Of a stretch of 64,000 nucleotides of DNA, positions 26,711 to 36,405 are shown piece after piece (position 1 is the stretch's first letter; the number at the start of each line of letters is the position of its first letter). Below the pieces are notes generated by a model. The model made no database searches and was not told the DNA's origin. It saw only the letters and a list, made by a program, of their open reading frames with translations. The position numbers and the translations under genes are program-made. The stretch is taken from assembly GCA_012927625.1 (NCBI GenBank), contig JABBOV010000012.1:124001-188000 (forward strand). The letters are read 5' to 3'. This stretch comes from Glaciimonas sp. (GTDB taxonomy: Bacteria; Pseudomonadota; Gammaproteobacteria; Burkholderiales; Burkholderiaceae_D).

Positions 26711-28122
26711 GAACGACGCCAGTCTGTTGCGCCGCCAATCTTGTCTTCCAATACGATCTTGTTACTCAATAAAGCTGCGCGAAGGCGGTCCGCTTCTGTA
26801 AAATTTTTGCTTTTTTTAGCCGCGGCGCGGGCACTGATCATCGATTCAATTTCATCTTCAGATAATAATATTGCATCTAAATCCTGCGCAACATCGTTTG
26901 CTGGGTTGCGCCTCTTCAGGAAGTCATCCGCGGCACTTTGCAGTAATCCAATCGTACTGGATAAACCGCGTAATTGACGGGCTACCATGGGTTCTTTGGT
27001 TCGGTTAAGTTCATTTGCCAACTCGAACAAAATTGAAATTGCAAGCGGCGTATTGAAATCATCTGCCATCGCCTCGGAAAAACGAATCGCATGCGGCTCC
27101 TGCCAATCCAATGGCAATTGATCGCAAGCGACTCCCTTGAGCGCCGTATACAGGCGAGTTAAAGCGCCCTTGGCATCATCGAGATGCATATCAGAGTAAT
27201 TGAGAGGGCTGCGATAATGGGCCCGCAAAATAAAAAATCGAATTACTTCTGGATCATATTTCTTCAACACCTCGCGGATGGTGAAGAAATTACCAAGAGA
27301 TTTCGACATTTTCTGATTGTCGATTCGCACAAATCCATTGTGCATCCAATAATTGACAAATTGATGCCGATGGGCGCCCTCGGATTGTGCAATCTCGTTT
27401 TCGTGATGGGGAAATTGCAGATCCTGGCCGCCGCCATGAATATCAAAATGCTCACCCAGAATTTGCTCTGCCATGGCTGAACATTCGATATGCCATCCCG
27501 GCCTTCCCTGGCCCCAGCGCGAATCCCATTTAACTTCATTCGGCTCGAACTCTTTTGATGCTTTCCAAAGTACGAAATCCAGTGGGTCGCGTTTGCCGAC
27601 ATTAAGTTCAACCCGTTCTCCGGCGCGCAGATCGTCCAATGACTTCCCGGACAACTTGCCATAGCCGACAAAATCACGCACCGAGAAATTAACATCTCCA
27701 TCGGGTGCCCGGTAGGCCAAACCATTCATTTCCAGTTTCTCGATAATGCCCAGCATTTGTGGCACATATTGGGTAGCGCGCGGCTCGTGATCGGGTTTTT
27801 GGACGCCCAGCGCCACAGCATCCTCATCCATTGCCTGAATAAAACGATTGGTCAATTGCGCAATGGTTTCACCGTTTTCTAGTGCCCTCTTAATGATTTT
27901 ATCGTCGATGTCGGTGATATTTCGCACGTAAGTAACGTTATAACCTGATGCGCGCAACCAGCGCTGAACCATGTCAAATACCACCATCACGCGCGCGTGG
28001 CCCATGTGGCAATAGTCATAGACAGTCATACCGCAAACATAGATGCTGACATTGCCGGGGACGATAGGAATAAATGCCTGCTTTTCACGCGCAAGCGTGT
28101 TGTAAATCTTTTGGATAATCAT
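26707..28122 (-). CDS. cysS: Cysteinyl-tRNA synthetase
   Basis: About 471 residues. The zinc-site Cys is in [18 protein letters not shown], which also contains the HIGH-like HMGH. Other zinc ligands are in WHIECSAM and the [10 protein letters not shown] block, and KMSKSLGN is the second class I motif. It charges tRNA-Cys. The ATG at 28122 ([14 protein letters not shown]) matches family starts; the frame is open to 28278, but that part lacks similarity. It is the first gene of the cysS-alkA-accA-tilS run. Confidence 0.97.
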   Translation of the reverse strand: MIIQKIYNTLAREKQAFIPIVPGNVSIYVCGMTVYDYCHMGHARVMVVFDMVQRWLRASGYNVTYVRNITDIDDKIIKRALENGETIAQLTNRFIQAMDEDAVALGVQKPDHEPRATQYVPQMLGIIEKLEMNGLAYRAPDGDVNFSVRDFVGYGKLSGKSLDDLRAGERVELNVGKRDPLDFVLWKASKEFEPNEVKWDSRWGQGRPGWHIECSAMAEQILGEHFDIHGGGQDLQFPHHENEIAQSEGAHRHQFVNYWMHNGFVRIDNQKMSKSLGNFFTIREVLKKYDPEVIRFFILRAHYRSPLNYSDMHLDDAKGALTRLYTALKGVACDQLPLDWQEPHAIRFSEAMADDFNTPLAISILFELANELNRTKEPMVARQLRGLSSTIGLLQSAADDFLKRRNPANDVAQDLDAILLSEDEIESMISARAAAKKSKNFTEADRLRAALLSNKIVLEDKIGGATDWRRS

Positions 28123-28603
28123 GTGGAATATGTGTTTCAGTCGAAAGTGTATGCATTGCAATGTCTGTCCATGCTGACCGCATGTAACGGCATTGCCATA
28201 TGGATCGCCGAAATCCTTTTTATTGTGCTTATTTGATAGAATGACTTTTTCGCCGAAGTATAGCATCGATAAATCCATACCTTTTGCCGCTCTTCATGCA
28301 GTAAATCTGTTCACCAATCGTGCTTTTGGTCGAACTATTACCCTGTCTGGCCTGTTGGCCGCGTTCCATGCAGTACTAATACAGTTTCTCTAAATAACTT
28401 GATGCCTGGCAATTTCCTGATGATGCATGCAGATGCCGTAAGGTCATTCTGAATCTTGTCGATGATGAATTAATCGTGAGCACATTCACGCAAGACATCC
28501 AGATTGTGGCAGGGCAAGTAAATCCATTTGCAAACGCCAATACTGGTTCAAGCAAGAATATCAGTGAAAATTATTTATGAAACTAACACTTAAGGATCCC
28601 ACA
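28123..28603. other. Divergent gap between cysS and ppiA
   Basis: About 480 bp. A 66-codon plus-strand ORF (28193-28393) has no recognisable family and no Shine-Dalgarno. The rest shows no repeats or known regulatory motif. A decayed gene upstream of ppiA is possible, but I cannot identify it. Confidence 0.4.
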
Positions 28604-29182
28604 ATGCAACATGCACGACGTCATTTCTGTTCCTTGCTTACTGGATTAACATTCTGTGGCGCACTCGGCGTCGCGTATGCGACCGACCTGCCTCAGGTTT
28701 CCCTAAAAACCAATATGGGTGAAATCGTACTCGAACTTTACCCGGAGAAAGCGCCGAAATCTGTTGCCAATTTTTTACAATATGTCAAAAATGGCCACTA
28801 TAACGGCACCATCTTCCACCGCGTAATCGAAGATTTTATGATTCAAGGTGGTGGCTTTGATCAAAAATTGCAGCAGAAACCGGTTGCCGCACCGATAGAA
28901 AATGAAGCCAAAAATGGCCTAAAGAACGTGGCGTACAGTATCGCAATGGCACGTACCGGCGCCCCCCATTCCGCCACCGCACAGTTTTTCATTAACACCA
29001 ACAATAACCGGCCGCTGGATTATCCGAGTCAGGACGGCTGGGGTTATGCTGTTTTCGGCAAGGTCATCAAAGGCACAGAAATAGTCGACAGGATAAAAGC
29101 GGTTCCTGTTTCCGATCAAGGCATGCATCAAAATGTACCGGTTAAGGCCGTCGTGATTGAGTCAGCTACGCGCATCCGTTAA
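28604..29182 (+). CDS. ppiA: Periplasmic peptidyl-prolyl cis-trans isomerase, cyclophilin type
   Basis: About 192 residues. The N-terminal signal peptide (MQHARRHFC... to about VAYA|TD) is followed by a cyclophilin domain with [20 protein letters not shown], carrying the catalytic Arg, and then the SATAQFFIN block. It accelerates proline isomerisation in the periplasm. AAGGA lies eight bases before the chosen ATG (28604); an earlier ATG at 28577 is unsupported. It is followed 50 bp later by the cytosolic paralogue ppiB. Confidence 0.93.
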   Translation: MQHARRHFCSLLTGLTFCGALGVAYATDLPQVSLKTNMGEIVLELYPEKAPKSVANFLQYVKNGHYNGTIFHRVIEDFMIQGGGFDQKLQQKPVAAPIENEAKNGLKNVAYSIAMARTGAPHSATAQFFINTNNNRPLDYPSQDGWGYAVFGKVIKGTEIVDRIKAVPVSDQGMHQNVPVKAVVIESATRIR

Positions 29183-29232
29183 ATTATAAAAGCTAGCAAA
29201 AAATCACGCGCCACCCATATAAAAGGACTTTT

Positions 29233-29724
29233 ATGGCAGTCATTCTCACTACCAATCACGGTGATATCAAACTTGATCTGGATGCTGAAAGAGCACCGAA
29301 AACGGTTGAAAATTTCCTCAATTATGTCCGTTCCGGGCATTACGACGGCACCATTTTTCATCGCGTAATTGATGGCTTCATGATTCAAGGTGGTGGATTC
29401 GAACCTGGCATGCAACAAAAACCCGCAAACAACTACGTCGAAAATGAAGCCAAAAATGGCCTCAAGAATGCACAATACACGGTTGCCATGGCGCGCACCT
29501 CGGACCCCCACTCAGCATCGGCACAGTTTTTTATCAATATCAAGGCAAATGACTTTCTCGATTGCCCCGGGCAGGATGGATGGGGTTATTGCGTGTTCGG
29601 CAAGGTAGTTGACGGCATGGACGTGGTAGACAAGATCAAGTCAGTCAAAACCACCCGTGCCGCAGGCGGCCATGCTGATGTCCCGGTTGAAGACGTTATC
29701 GTTGAAAAAGCAGAAATTGTTTAA
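29233..29724 (+). CDS. ppiB: Cytoplasmic peptidyl-prolyl cis-trans isomerase, cyclophilin type
   Basis: 163 residues without a signal peptide. The cyclophilin core is [20 protein letters not shown], then [10 protein letters not shown] and [10 protein letters not shown]. This is the standard length for PpiB. It shares most core motifs with the ppiA product just upstream, a tandem duplication common in proteobacteria. AAAAGGA lies seven bases upstream of the ATG. Confidence 0.95.
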   Translation: MAVILTTNHGDIKLDLDAERAPKTVENFLNYVRSGHYDGTIFHRVIDGFMIQGGGFEPGMQQKPANNYVENEAKNGLKNAQYTVAMARTSDPHSASAQFFINIKANDFLDCPGQDGWGYCVFGKVVDGMDVVDKIKSVKTTRAAGGHADVPVEDVIVEKAEIV

Positions 29725-29763
29725 GCAGCCGATATCGTCCGATTTTTGCCTGAGATTAACCTT

Positions 29764-30552
29764 ATGACGATAGTCTGTTCAATAGCGCAACCATGTCCGG
29801 TTGCGCTATTTATTTCCGACTTGCACTTAAGCGAGTTGCAGCCCCGTACCACCCAGGCATTTTTTGATTTTCTGCAGCAGCGGGCTAGTCAGGTGCAAGA
29901 GCTATACATACTGGGAGACTTGTTTGAATACTGGGCTGGCGATGATGACTTGGCTAATCCGTATAACAAAAGCGTAGTTGATGCGCTGCGTTTGCTCAAC
30001 GACTCCGGCGTCCAGATATTCTGGATTGCGGGCAACCGCGATTTCTTGATCGGCGCTGCATTTGCACATGCGACTGGTTTGAAGCTGTTGCCAGACCCGT
30101 TTATTGCCAGCATCGGCAACCATCGCATCACGCTAACCCATGGCGATGCACAATGCACTGATGACACTGCCTACATGGCATTCCGTCAGCAAGTCAGGCA
30201 AACGCAATGGCAAACGACTTTCCTGTTGCTACCGTTGTCGCAGCGCAAGACAATCATTGCCGGTTTGCGAAACGATAGCCGCCAGGCAAAAAGTACAAAA
30301 TCGTACGACATCATGGATGTCAATGCCATCGCAATTGATGATTTGTTTGCTGCGACCGGCACCGCCATCATGATTCATGGTCACACGCACCGCCCTGGCC
30401 GCCACGAGTCCGTCGATTGCGACAAGCAACGCGTCAGATATGTGCTACCTGACTGGGACCTTGATACGAAGGTGTCGCGCGGCGGCTGGATTGCAATCGA
30501 TACAAACGGAGCAATCAAGCGCTACGATATTGCTGGGCATGAAATACCATAG
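29764..30552 (+). CDS. lpxH: UDP-2,3-diacylglucosamine diphosphatase
   Basis: About 262 residues of the calcineurin-like phosphoesterase fold. All metal motifs are present in order: SDLHLSE (D-x-H), GDLFEYWAGDD, GNRDFLIG (GN-x-D), THGDAQCTDD and HGHTHRPG. LpxH hydrolyses UDP-diacylglucosamine to lipid X in lipid A synthesis at the inner membrane surface, which confirms a Gram-negative host. The start at ATG 29764 follows ppiB by 39 bp, so it is likely in one transcript with ppiA-ppiB. Confidence 0.94.
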   Translation: MTIVCSIAQPCPVALFISDLHLSELQPRTTQAFFDFLQQRASQVQELYILGDLFEYWAGDDDLANPYNKSVVDALRLLNDSGVQIFWIAGNRDFLIGAAFAHATGLKLLPDPFIASIGNHRITLTHGDAQCTDDTAYMAFRQQVRQTQWQTTFLLLPLSQRKTIIAGLRNDSRQAKSTKSYDIMDVNAIAIDDLFAATGTAIMIHGHTHRPGRHESVDCDKQRVRYVLPDWDLDTKVSRGGWIAIDTNGAIKRYDIAGHEIP

Positions 30553-30802
30553 CCATAGCCATAATCACAATAACAATGTAAAAATAGGCGATGTCGCAGT
30601 TGCCTGTTGGCGCTGATGCTTGATTGACCTAGGCTGCCGGAAAACTCTGACCCCGCCCGCATGCTTCGAAAGCAACGACCCGATACAGGATTGCAGAGCC
30701 TCGATATGGATCAACCGAACAGCACCGTGGGTCAAGTTCGAGTCAGCGCCAGCACCCAGAAGGCCTGCCAGCGCACTGATTTCATGGTTATTCTAGGCAG
30801 GT

Positions 30803-31159
30803 TCAGACACCCAGCAGTTCGACTTCAAAAATCAGTGCGGCATGGGGAGGAATCGCGCCACCGGCGCCGCGGGCACCATAGCCCAATGCGGCCGGAATGA
30901 TCAATTTACGTACACCGCCGATTTTCATGCCTTGCACGCCTTCATCCCAGCCCTTGATAACATGGCCGGCACCGAGCGGGAACTGGAACGGTTCGTTGCG
31001 ATCCTTACTGGAATCGAATTTACTGCCCGCACTACCGTCGGCATTTTGCAACCAACCGGTGTAGTGAACGCTGACATGGACGCCAGCTTGGGCTTCTGCG
31101 CCAGTGCCGACGGTGATTTCTTCGTATTGCAGTCCTGATGCGGTCATGATTGCTGACAT
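30803..31159 (-). CDS. FKBP-type peptidyl-prolyl cis-trans isomerase
   Basis: 118 residues, a single FKBP domain: [21 protein letters not shown], then [19 protein letters not shown] and the ending [16 protein letters not shown]. This is the minimal cytosolic FkbP type found throughout betaproteobacteria. AAAAGGAAAATC precedes the ATG at 31159, which supports this start over the ATG four codons later. It is convergent with lpxH across 250 bp that holds nothing I recognise. Confidence 0.93.
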   Translation of the reverse strand: MSAIMTASGLQYEEITVGTGAEAQAGVHVSVHYTGWLQNADGSAGSKFDSSKDRNEPFQFPLGAGHVIKGWDEGVQGMKIGGVRKLIIPAALGYGARGAGGAIPPHAALIFEVELLGV

Positions 31160-31664
31160 GATTTTCCTTTTAAAATTGGGTCACAAAGTGGCCAGATTGT
31201 AGACCAAATCAGCTCGCTCGTAGCATTCAGTCTCATACCTTATTGAATAAGCTTGATTGGATGCATTCTCGTCGTCCGTGGTAGAATGCACGCTTTCAAA
31301 AAAGGTGGAAATAGTGAAATATTCGATTTCATTCAGTCTCGCTTTTTTTGTAGCTAAACAACAATAAAATTGCTTTTATTTTTTGTTGGTATTTTTGCCG
31401 GCGTTATTTGATCCGAGCTTGGGAAAACACGGCATTCACATGGGTTTGAAGGCCAAATCCAACTCGTACACCAAGTATTTTTTAAGTTGCTTGAAGTTGT
31501 GATGTGTCTGTGAACTCAATAGACACGCCAACTTAATCCGTTAGTGGAAGTGCTCTTTCCATTAGGTTTTGAAAAGATACCTAGCTTATCTTCCGACCAA
31601 GTTACGCTCTACTGAAATGAAGTTCGTTTCCCGATTGCACTCGTTGTAATTTCGCTGTAAATCT
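31160..31664. other. Gene-poor stretch upstream of tRNA-Arg
   Basis: About 500 bp. It contains an 18-codon GTG-start ORF with AAAGGTGG six bases upstream (31314-31367, possible leader peptide VKYSISFSLAFFVAKQQ). An AT-rich hairpin immediately follows (ATAAAA at 31364-31369 with TTTTAT at 31374-31379). This resembles a small attenuated leader with its downstream gene lost, but support is weak. The rest shows nothing recognisable. Confidence 0.3.
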
Positions 31665-31741
31665 GTGGCAGTAGCTCAGTTGGATAGAGCAACGGCCTTC
31701 TAAGCCGTAGGTCGTGGGTTCAATTCCCTCCTGCCACACCA
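31665..31741 (+). tRNA. tRNA-Arg (anticodon UCU), CCA encoded
   Basis: The acceptor GTGGCAG pairs with CTGCCAC, followed by discriminator A and encoded CCA. The D-arm is GCTCAGTTGGATAGAGC, the anticodon stem-loop CGGCC-TTCTAAG-CCG places UCU (AGA/AGG codons), and the T-arm is GTGGGTTCAATTCCC. It is followed by about 840 bp of decayed mobile DNA, consistent with tRNA genes as insertion hot spots; no att duplication was seen. Confidence 0.96.
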
Positions 31742-31959
31742 AAACACACAATGAAATAAAGTTTTTTATGTCTAGAACGATAACTTTGCCATTTGGCAGA
31801 TTTTTGCTTCCGCATTCCTAAGCAATTCAGACCTTATGATCGGTTCCATCGAACTTCTTAAGGGGTATTCGCATCAAACCTGCTAACCGTTCGCACAAAA
31901 ATTCACAATTGAACACGCTTTGTTATCAAGGCAAATTTCGTATTTTTAAATGACCTCCA

Positions 31960-32198
31960 TTTTGGAGGGCAGAAACCGATAATATAGTCCGTGATATCGG
32001 CCTTGGCTCCTGCCTGATTGGCGTATTGACATTGCCAAACACGCTCCATCTTGAGGTTCAGGAAGAAACGCTCTGCGACAGAATTGTCCCAGCGATTTCA
32101 CTTACGTCACCTGCTGTATACAAAGCAAAGCCATTTTCGTCCAGTAGTTCCTGATACAACTTGCTGGCACATTGGCTGCTGTGCTCAGAGTAAGCGAT
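31960..32198 (-). pseudogene. IS3-family transposase orfB remnant
   Basis: Minus-strand reading gives S-S-Q-C-A-S-K-L-Y-Q-E-L-L, then (with a frame change and an in-frame TGA) RWDNSVAERFFLNLKMERVW, then QYANQAGAKADITDYIIGF. These correspond to the GSQYASKLYQELL, GNCWDNAVAERFFLNLKMERVW and DYIVGFYN blocks of IS3-group OrfB integrase domains, recalled from memory. The 5' half and the terminal repeats are gone. It is related to, or from the same IS group as, the orfA fragment near 1.6 kb. Confidence 0.8.
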
Positions 32199-32205
32199 CT
32201 GGCCG

Positions 32206-32470
32206 GGCCCGGTGCCTGTTGCCGCTATTAAATGGCCATGTTCAAAGTAACCTCGGCTGCGTTACGTTCGCGTGCCAAAACATTGGGATTTCGGCCCGTC
32301 TCCACCATCGTCCTGGCCAGTTCAGCCGCCTTGGCCGCGCATCCTGTATCTTGTCGAAGTCGGCGAAGTTGCCGGCTTTGGACATCATCGATTTGCCCAT
32401 GACTTTGCAGTGCAGGATGTAAGTCATCCTGCCTGCGACCTTCAAGCCACATTCAGGAGAGCACCTCGAT
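32206..32470 (-). pseudogene. Unidentified frameshifted coding remnant
   Basis: On the minus strand YILHCKVMGKSMMSKAGNF and ADFDKIQD are followed, after a frame change, by AAKAAELARTMVETGRNPN and VLARERNAAEVTLNMAI, then TAA. The composition looks like real protein, and the two pieces join only by a frameshift, so this appears to be a broken gene end. I do not recognise the family. It abuts the IS3 remnant, suggesting that it was truncated by the element. Confidence 0.4.
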
Positions 32471-32585
32471 CAGAAGTTGACTTCGCAGGAGCCCTCTGAG
32501 TCCCCTAAGTGGGTGCAGGCAAATGAAGGAGCATGGCGGCAAAAGACGGGACAAAATGCCTTGAGAGATTATTAAGTTATTGATT

Positions 32586-35273
32586 ATGAATATGAAACAA
32601 GAAAATGACGGTCAGCAAGCCGAGGCTCAGAATGAGGCATCTGGGGTGTCAAAACACACTCCAATGATGCAACAATATTTCCGCATTAAAGCGGACTATC
32701 CATCGACATTGCTGTTTTACCGGATGGGTGATTTTTATGAACTGTTTTTCGAAGACGCAGAGAAAGCTGCACGATTATTGGGTATTACACTGACCCAACG
32801 CGGCTCCTCAGCGGGCAATCCGATCAAAATGGCCGGGATTCCCTTTCATGCGGCCGACCAGTATCTGGCCAAACTCATCAAGCAAGGCGAATCGGTTGCG
32901 ATTTGCGAGCAGATTGGCGACCCGGCCACCAGCAAGGGCCCAGTCGAGCGCAAGGTTCAGCGTGTCATCACACCTGGAACCTTGAGCGACCCGTATCTGC
33001 TGGCAGAAAAATCCGAGCAGCCTTTGCTCGCCTTGTGCAAAATCACGCAACGCAAAACCATCACTATCGGCCTGGCCTGGCTCTCGATGGCCAGCGGCGC
33101 ATTGAAATTAATGGAATTTACACAACAGGCGAAACCGTCCGATACGCGCCTGCAGCAGGAATTGGAGCGCATCGCACCGGCCGAAATCCTGCTGGCCGAT
33201 GGCAACGATATCGCGCTGCAAGCCAATCTCGCCGATAAAGCCGTGCGGGTGGCAGACTGGCATTTCGATTTTTCCAGCAGTCAAAAAGCCTTGCTGGAAC
33301 AGCTCAACGTCGCCACCCTGAACGGTTTCGGTGCAGAAGGTTTCAGCGCCGCCATCGGCGCCGCCGGCGCTCTGCTGCGCTATGCGCAAGCGACACAGGG
33401 CAAGAGCTTGCAACATGTGCGTACGCTGACAGTCGAGTCCGAGAACGAATTCATAGGGCTGGATGCAGCGACCCGGCGCAATCTTGAAATCAGCGAAACG
33501 ATACGCGGTCAGGATGCTTCAGCGGCAGCGCCCACCTTATTCTCGTTGTTGGATCATTGCCGCACCGCGATGGGTTCGCGCCTGCTGCGTCACTGGCTGC
33601 ATCATCCAAGCCGCGATAAATCGATTGCGCAGGCACGCATTGCCGCGCTTGCCGCACTACAACAATACGACGCTAACGATGCACTGTCGCGGTTACTGGC
33701 TGCAATCCCGGACATTGAACGCATCACTACCCGCATCGCGCTGGAGTCCGCCCGTCCGCGCGACTTGGCCGGCCTGCGAGACGGCTTGCAACAATTACCT
33801 GCATTACGCAGCCAGGTCGCTCAATGCAATACTGCAGCGGACTCCGCCTTGCTGGCTTTTTTGCATAGCGCATTAGCAACTCCTGAAGCCTGCCTCGATC
33901 TGCTGATACGCAGCGTGATGACGGAACCGGCCGCCATGGTGCGCGACGGTGGCGTTATCGCGCCAGGGTGCGATGCGGAACTCGATGCACTACGCGCATT
34001 GTCCGAAAACGCCGGGCAATTCCTGCTCGACCTGGAAACCCGGGAACGCCAGCGCACTGGCATCGCCAATTTACGAGTCGAATACAACAAGGTGCATGGC
34101 TTTTACATTGAAGTCACGCATGGCCAGACTGACAAAGTGCCAGACGATTATCGACGCCGCCAAACCCTGAAGAATGCCGAACGCTACATCACGCCTGAAC
34201 TTAAGGCGTTTGAAGACAAGGCCCTGTCGGCCCAGGAACGGGCGCTGGCACGCGAAAAATACCTGTATGAGAATTTAATTAACGCGCTGGCCCCGTTTAT
34301 TGCTGCATTACAAAATATTGCCCATGCGGTAGCGCAACTCGATGTGCTGGTGGCATTGGCAGGCCACGCTGCGCGTCACAACTGGTGCGCCCCGATTCTG
34401 ACGGCCGAACCCTGCATTGAGATCGTGCAAGGCCGCCATCCGGTGGTGGAGAATCAGATCGAATGTTTCATTGCCAACGATTGTTTATTCAATCCCGAGC
34501 GCCGGCTGCAACTGATCACCGGCCCCAATATGGGCGGAAAATCGACTTTCATGCGCCAGGTGGCGTTGATCACCCTGCTGGCGTATGTCGGCAGTTATGT
34601 CCCGGCCTCCAGCGCCACGATTGGCCCGATCGACCGTATCTTCACGCGCATCGGCGCGGCCGACGATCTGGCGGGTGGGCGCTCCACCTTTATGGTCGAA
34701 ATGACCGAATCGGCCGCCATCCTGAACGGTGCTACCCCGCAATCGCTGGTGCTGATGGACGAAGTTGGACGCGGCACCTCCACTTTCGACGGCTTGGCGC
34801 TGGCCTGGGCCATCGCCAGGCATCTGATCGAAACCACCAAAAGCTTGACGTTGTTCGCCACCCATTACTTTGAGCTGACGCAACTACCACAACACCATCC
34901 GAGTGCTGCCAACGTGCATTTGTCGGCGGTCGAACACAAGGACAATATCGTGTTCCTGCATGCGGTGGAAGATGGCCCGGCCTCGCAAAGTTACGGCTTG
35001 CAAGTAGCGCAACTGGCTGGAGTGCCACAAACGGTGATCCGCGCCGCACGCCGGCATCTGGCTATGCTGGAGGCAAATTCGATACCAGCCTCGCCGCAAT
35101 TAGATCTGTTTGCAGCAGCCGGCGCATTGGAGGCAGAACCGTCTGAGATCGAACCGGAACCAGCCGAACGCAATGCCATCGCCGAAGCGCTGGCCGAGAT
35201 CGAACCAGATGCGCTGACGCCGCGTGAAGCGCTCGATACGCTGTATCGCCTCAAACTATTGGCCAATGCCTGA
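32586..35273 (+). CDS. mutS: DNA mismatch repair protein MutS
   Basis: About 895 residues, the full five-domain architecture. The N-terminal mismatch-binding motif with Phe-x-Glu is in [17 protein letters not shown] (about residue 48). The C-terminal ATPase has [14 protein letters not shown] (Walker A, near 640), a [12 protein letters not shown] block, [16 protein letters not shown] (Walker B) and FATHYFELT. It recognises base mismatches and recruits MutL. ATGs at 32586 and 32592 are both plausible; neither has a strong Shine-Dalgarno. The next gene begins at the base after the stop. Confidence 0.97.
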   Translation: MNMKQENDGQQAEAQNEASGVSKHTPMMQQYFRIKADYPSTLLFYRMGDFYELFFEDAEKAARLLGITLTQRGSSAGNPIKMAGIPFHAADQYLAKLIKQGESVAICEQIGDPATSKGPVERKVQRVITPGTLSDPYLLAEKSEQPLLALCKITQRKTITIGLAWLSMASGALKLMEFTQQAKPSDTRLQQELERIAPAEILLADGNDIALQANLADKAVRVADWHFDFSSSQKALLEQLNVATLNGFGAEGFSAAIGAAGALLRYAQATQGKSLQHVRTLTVESENEFIGLDAATRRNLEISETIRGQDASAAAPTLFSLLDHCRTAMGSRLLRHWLHHPSRDKSIAQARIAALAALQQYDANDALSRLLAAIPDIERITTRIALESARPRDLAGLRDGLQQLPALRSQVAQCNTAADSALLAFLHSALATPEACLDLLIRSVMTEPAAMVRDGGVIAPGCDAELDALRALSENAGQFLLDLETRERQRTGIANLRVEYNKVHGFYIEVTHGQTDKVPDDYRRRQTLKNAERYITPELKAFEDKALSAQERALAREKYLYENLINALAPFIAALQNIAHAVAQLDVLVALAGHAARHNWCAPILTAEPCIEIVQGRHPVVENQIECFIANDCLFNPERRLQLITGPNMGGKSTFMRQVALITLLAYVGSYVPASSATIGPIDRIFTRIGAADDLAGGRSTFMVEMTESAAILNGATPQSLVLMDEVGRGTSTFDGLALAWAIARHLIETTKSLTLFATHYFELTQLPQHHPSAANVHLSAVEHKDNIVFLHAVEDGPASQSYGLQVAQLAGVPQTVIRAARRHLAMLEANSIPASPQLDLFAAAGALEAEPSEIEPEPAERNAIAEALAEIEPDALTPREALDTLYRLKLLANA

Positions 35274-36224
35274 ATGCGCGCTGCGATGAACCGACCGGTT
35301 TTATTATTATTTTTATTGCCATTTTTGGCCGGGCTGCTGCTGACCTCAACGGTCAATGTCTGGGCAGAACCGAATAATTTCGACTTTGGCGTGATTGCGC
35401 ATACCTTTCAGCTTGATGCCCATAAAAACCTGCTGCAGCAAACAATCAATGCCAGCAATGCAGAAAACCTTGCGTTCGTGGTTGTCAATGGCATCAAATC
35501 CAGCACCGAGAGTTGCAGCGACAATGTGTATTCTCGCAGCCGAAAAATCTTCAGCAGATCTGAAAACGCTTTGATCATATCGCTTGCCGCCAGCGACTGG
35601 GCGGATTGCAAAACCAAAAACGGTAAATCGATTGCGATTCAAAAATTGAATCGGGCACGCGAACTGTTTTTTTCGGGTGATGTTTCTTTTGGTAGCACCA
35701 GCATCACGCTGGTTCGCCAGACCAGCAGCGCCAAATTCCGTAGCTATGCGGAAAATGCCCGATGGGAATATGGCAACGTCCTGTTTGCAACCGTCAATTT
35801 GCCCGTCGACAACAACCACTACCTGCCGGATGCCGGGCGCAACAGTGAATTTGAAGACCGTTTAATCGCCAATCGCGAATGGCTGGAGCGGATCTTCATC
35901 CATGCGGCACAGCGAAAAAATCAGGCGATCGTACTGTTTTGCGACGGCAACCCCTTGGTCGTGCCGAATGCGGTGAAATTATCCAAGCTTGCAGGGCGGC
36001 GCGATGGTTTTATAGAAGCGCGCAAGCAACTCACCGCGCTGGCAAAAAAATTCCCCGGCAAGCTACTGCTGCTGCACAGTGACGCGCAAGCAAAACCGGA
36101 TACGCTCCACTGGCAAGCAAACATAGGCAGCTTGGGCCTGAGAACCGGCTGGGCAAAGATCAGCGTCCGACCGGCAAGCCGCACGCTGTTTCGCCTGGCA
36201 ACATCATCATCTACTATTGATTAA
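35274..36224 (+). CDS. Exported protein of degenerate metallophosphoesterase fold (pseudoenzyme candidate)
   Basis: 316 residues (or 313 from the ATG at 35286), starting directly after the mutS stop and so likely in its operon. An N-terminal signal peptide ends near VWA|EP. The layout FVVVNGIKSSTESCSD...NALIISLAASDWADC, then LFATVNLPVDNNHY and LLLLHSDAQ parallels a betaproteobacterial calcineurin-like phosphoesterase family (HVGDxKSGSxPCSD...PGDNEWTDC...HGDTH, from memory). Each metal-ligating Asp/Asn/His appears replaced. It is therefore probably not a phosphoesterase. Function is unknown; a binding or structural role is speculation. Confidence 0.7.
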   Translation: MRAAMNRPVLLLFLLPFLAGLLLTSTVNVWAEPNNFDFGVIAHTFQLDAHKNLLQQTINASNAENLAFVVVNGIKSSTESCSDNVYSRSRKIFSRSENALIISLAASDWADCKTKNGKSIAIQKLNRARELFFSGDVSFGSTSITLVRQTSSAKFRSYAENARWEYGNVLFATVNLPVDNNHYLPDAGRNSEFEDRLIANREWLERIFIHAAQRKNQAIVLFCDGNPLVVPNAVKLSKLAGRRDGFIEARKQLTALAKKFPGKLLLLHSDAQAKPDTLHWQANIGSLGLRTGWAKISVRPASRTLFRLATSSSTID

Positions 36225-36303
36225 ATAGGAGTATAGGCAAAAACATGCCTATCTCCGCATATAAATTATGCGTAAATTAAAAATACCATAATTAGTATAT
36301 GAT
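36221..36303 (+). repeat. Dispersed intergenic repeat, copy C
   Basis: It runs ATTAAATAGGAGTATAGGCA, with hairpin 1 TAGGCA-aaaaca-TGCCTA and hairpin 2 CGCATA-taaat-TATGCG, then TTAAAAATAC-N8-GTATATGA (hairpin 3 ATAC/GTAT). It lies immediately after the pseudo-phosphoesterase gene, overlapping its last 4 bases, and before a bidirectional terminator. Stem 1 differs from copies B and E in sequence but keeps pairing. Confidence 0.75.
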
Positions 36304-36338
36304 TAGCATAAATACCGTATTCAAAATTATCTGACGTA

Positions 36339-36373
36339 AAAAAACCGCAGAAAACGCAGTCTGCGGTTTTTTG
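36339..36373. terminator. Bidirectional terminator between mutS operon and slyD
   Basis: AAAAAACCGCAGA (about 36339-36352) pairs with TCTGCGGTTTTTT (36361-36373), giving a T-run in both directions. It serves the plus-strand mutS transcript and the minus-strand slyD gene. Confidence 0.9.
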
Positions 36374-36405
36374 CATTGCAAGTTGTATGTCCGGCAGCAG
36401 CCGAT

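Larger units (their letters stand above)
31742..32585. other. Decayed mobile/unknown DNA between tRNA-Arg and mutS
   Basis: About 840 bp without an intact gene. 31742-31959 shows nothing recognisable. 31960-32198 is an IS3 orfB remnant, and 32206-32470 holds an unidentified frameshifted reading (both listed separately). 32471-32585 is the mutS upstream region with no clear promoter. Confidence 0.6.

Noticed and set aside
26032-28278. Longer starts for accA (26046) and cysS (28278)
   Set aside because: The extra residues do not match the families; the internal ATGs give the standard N-termini.
28193-28393. 66-codon ORF in the gap between cysS and ppiA
   Set aside because: No Shine-Dalgarno, no recognisable domain and no conserved context. 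Treated as noncoding.
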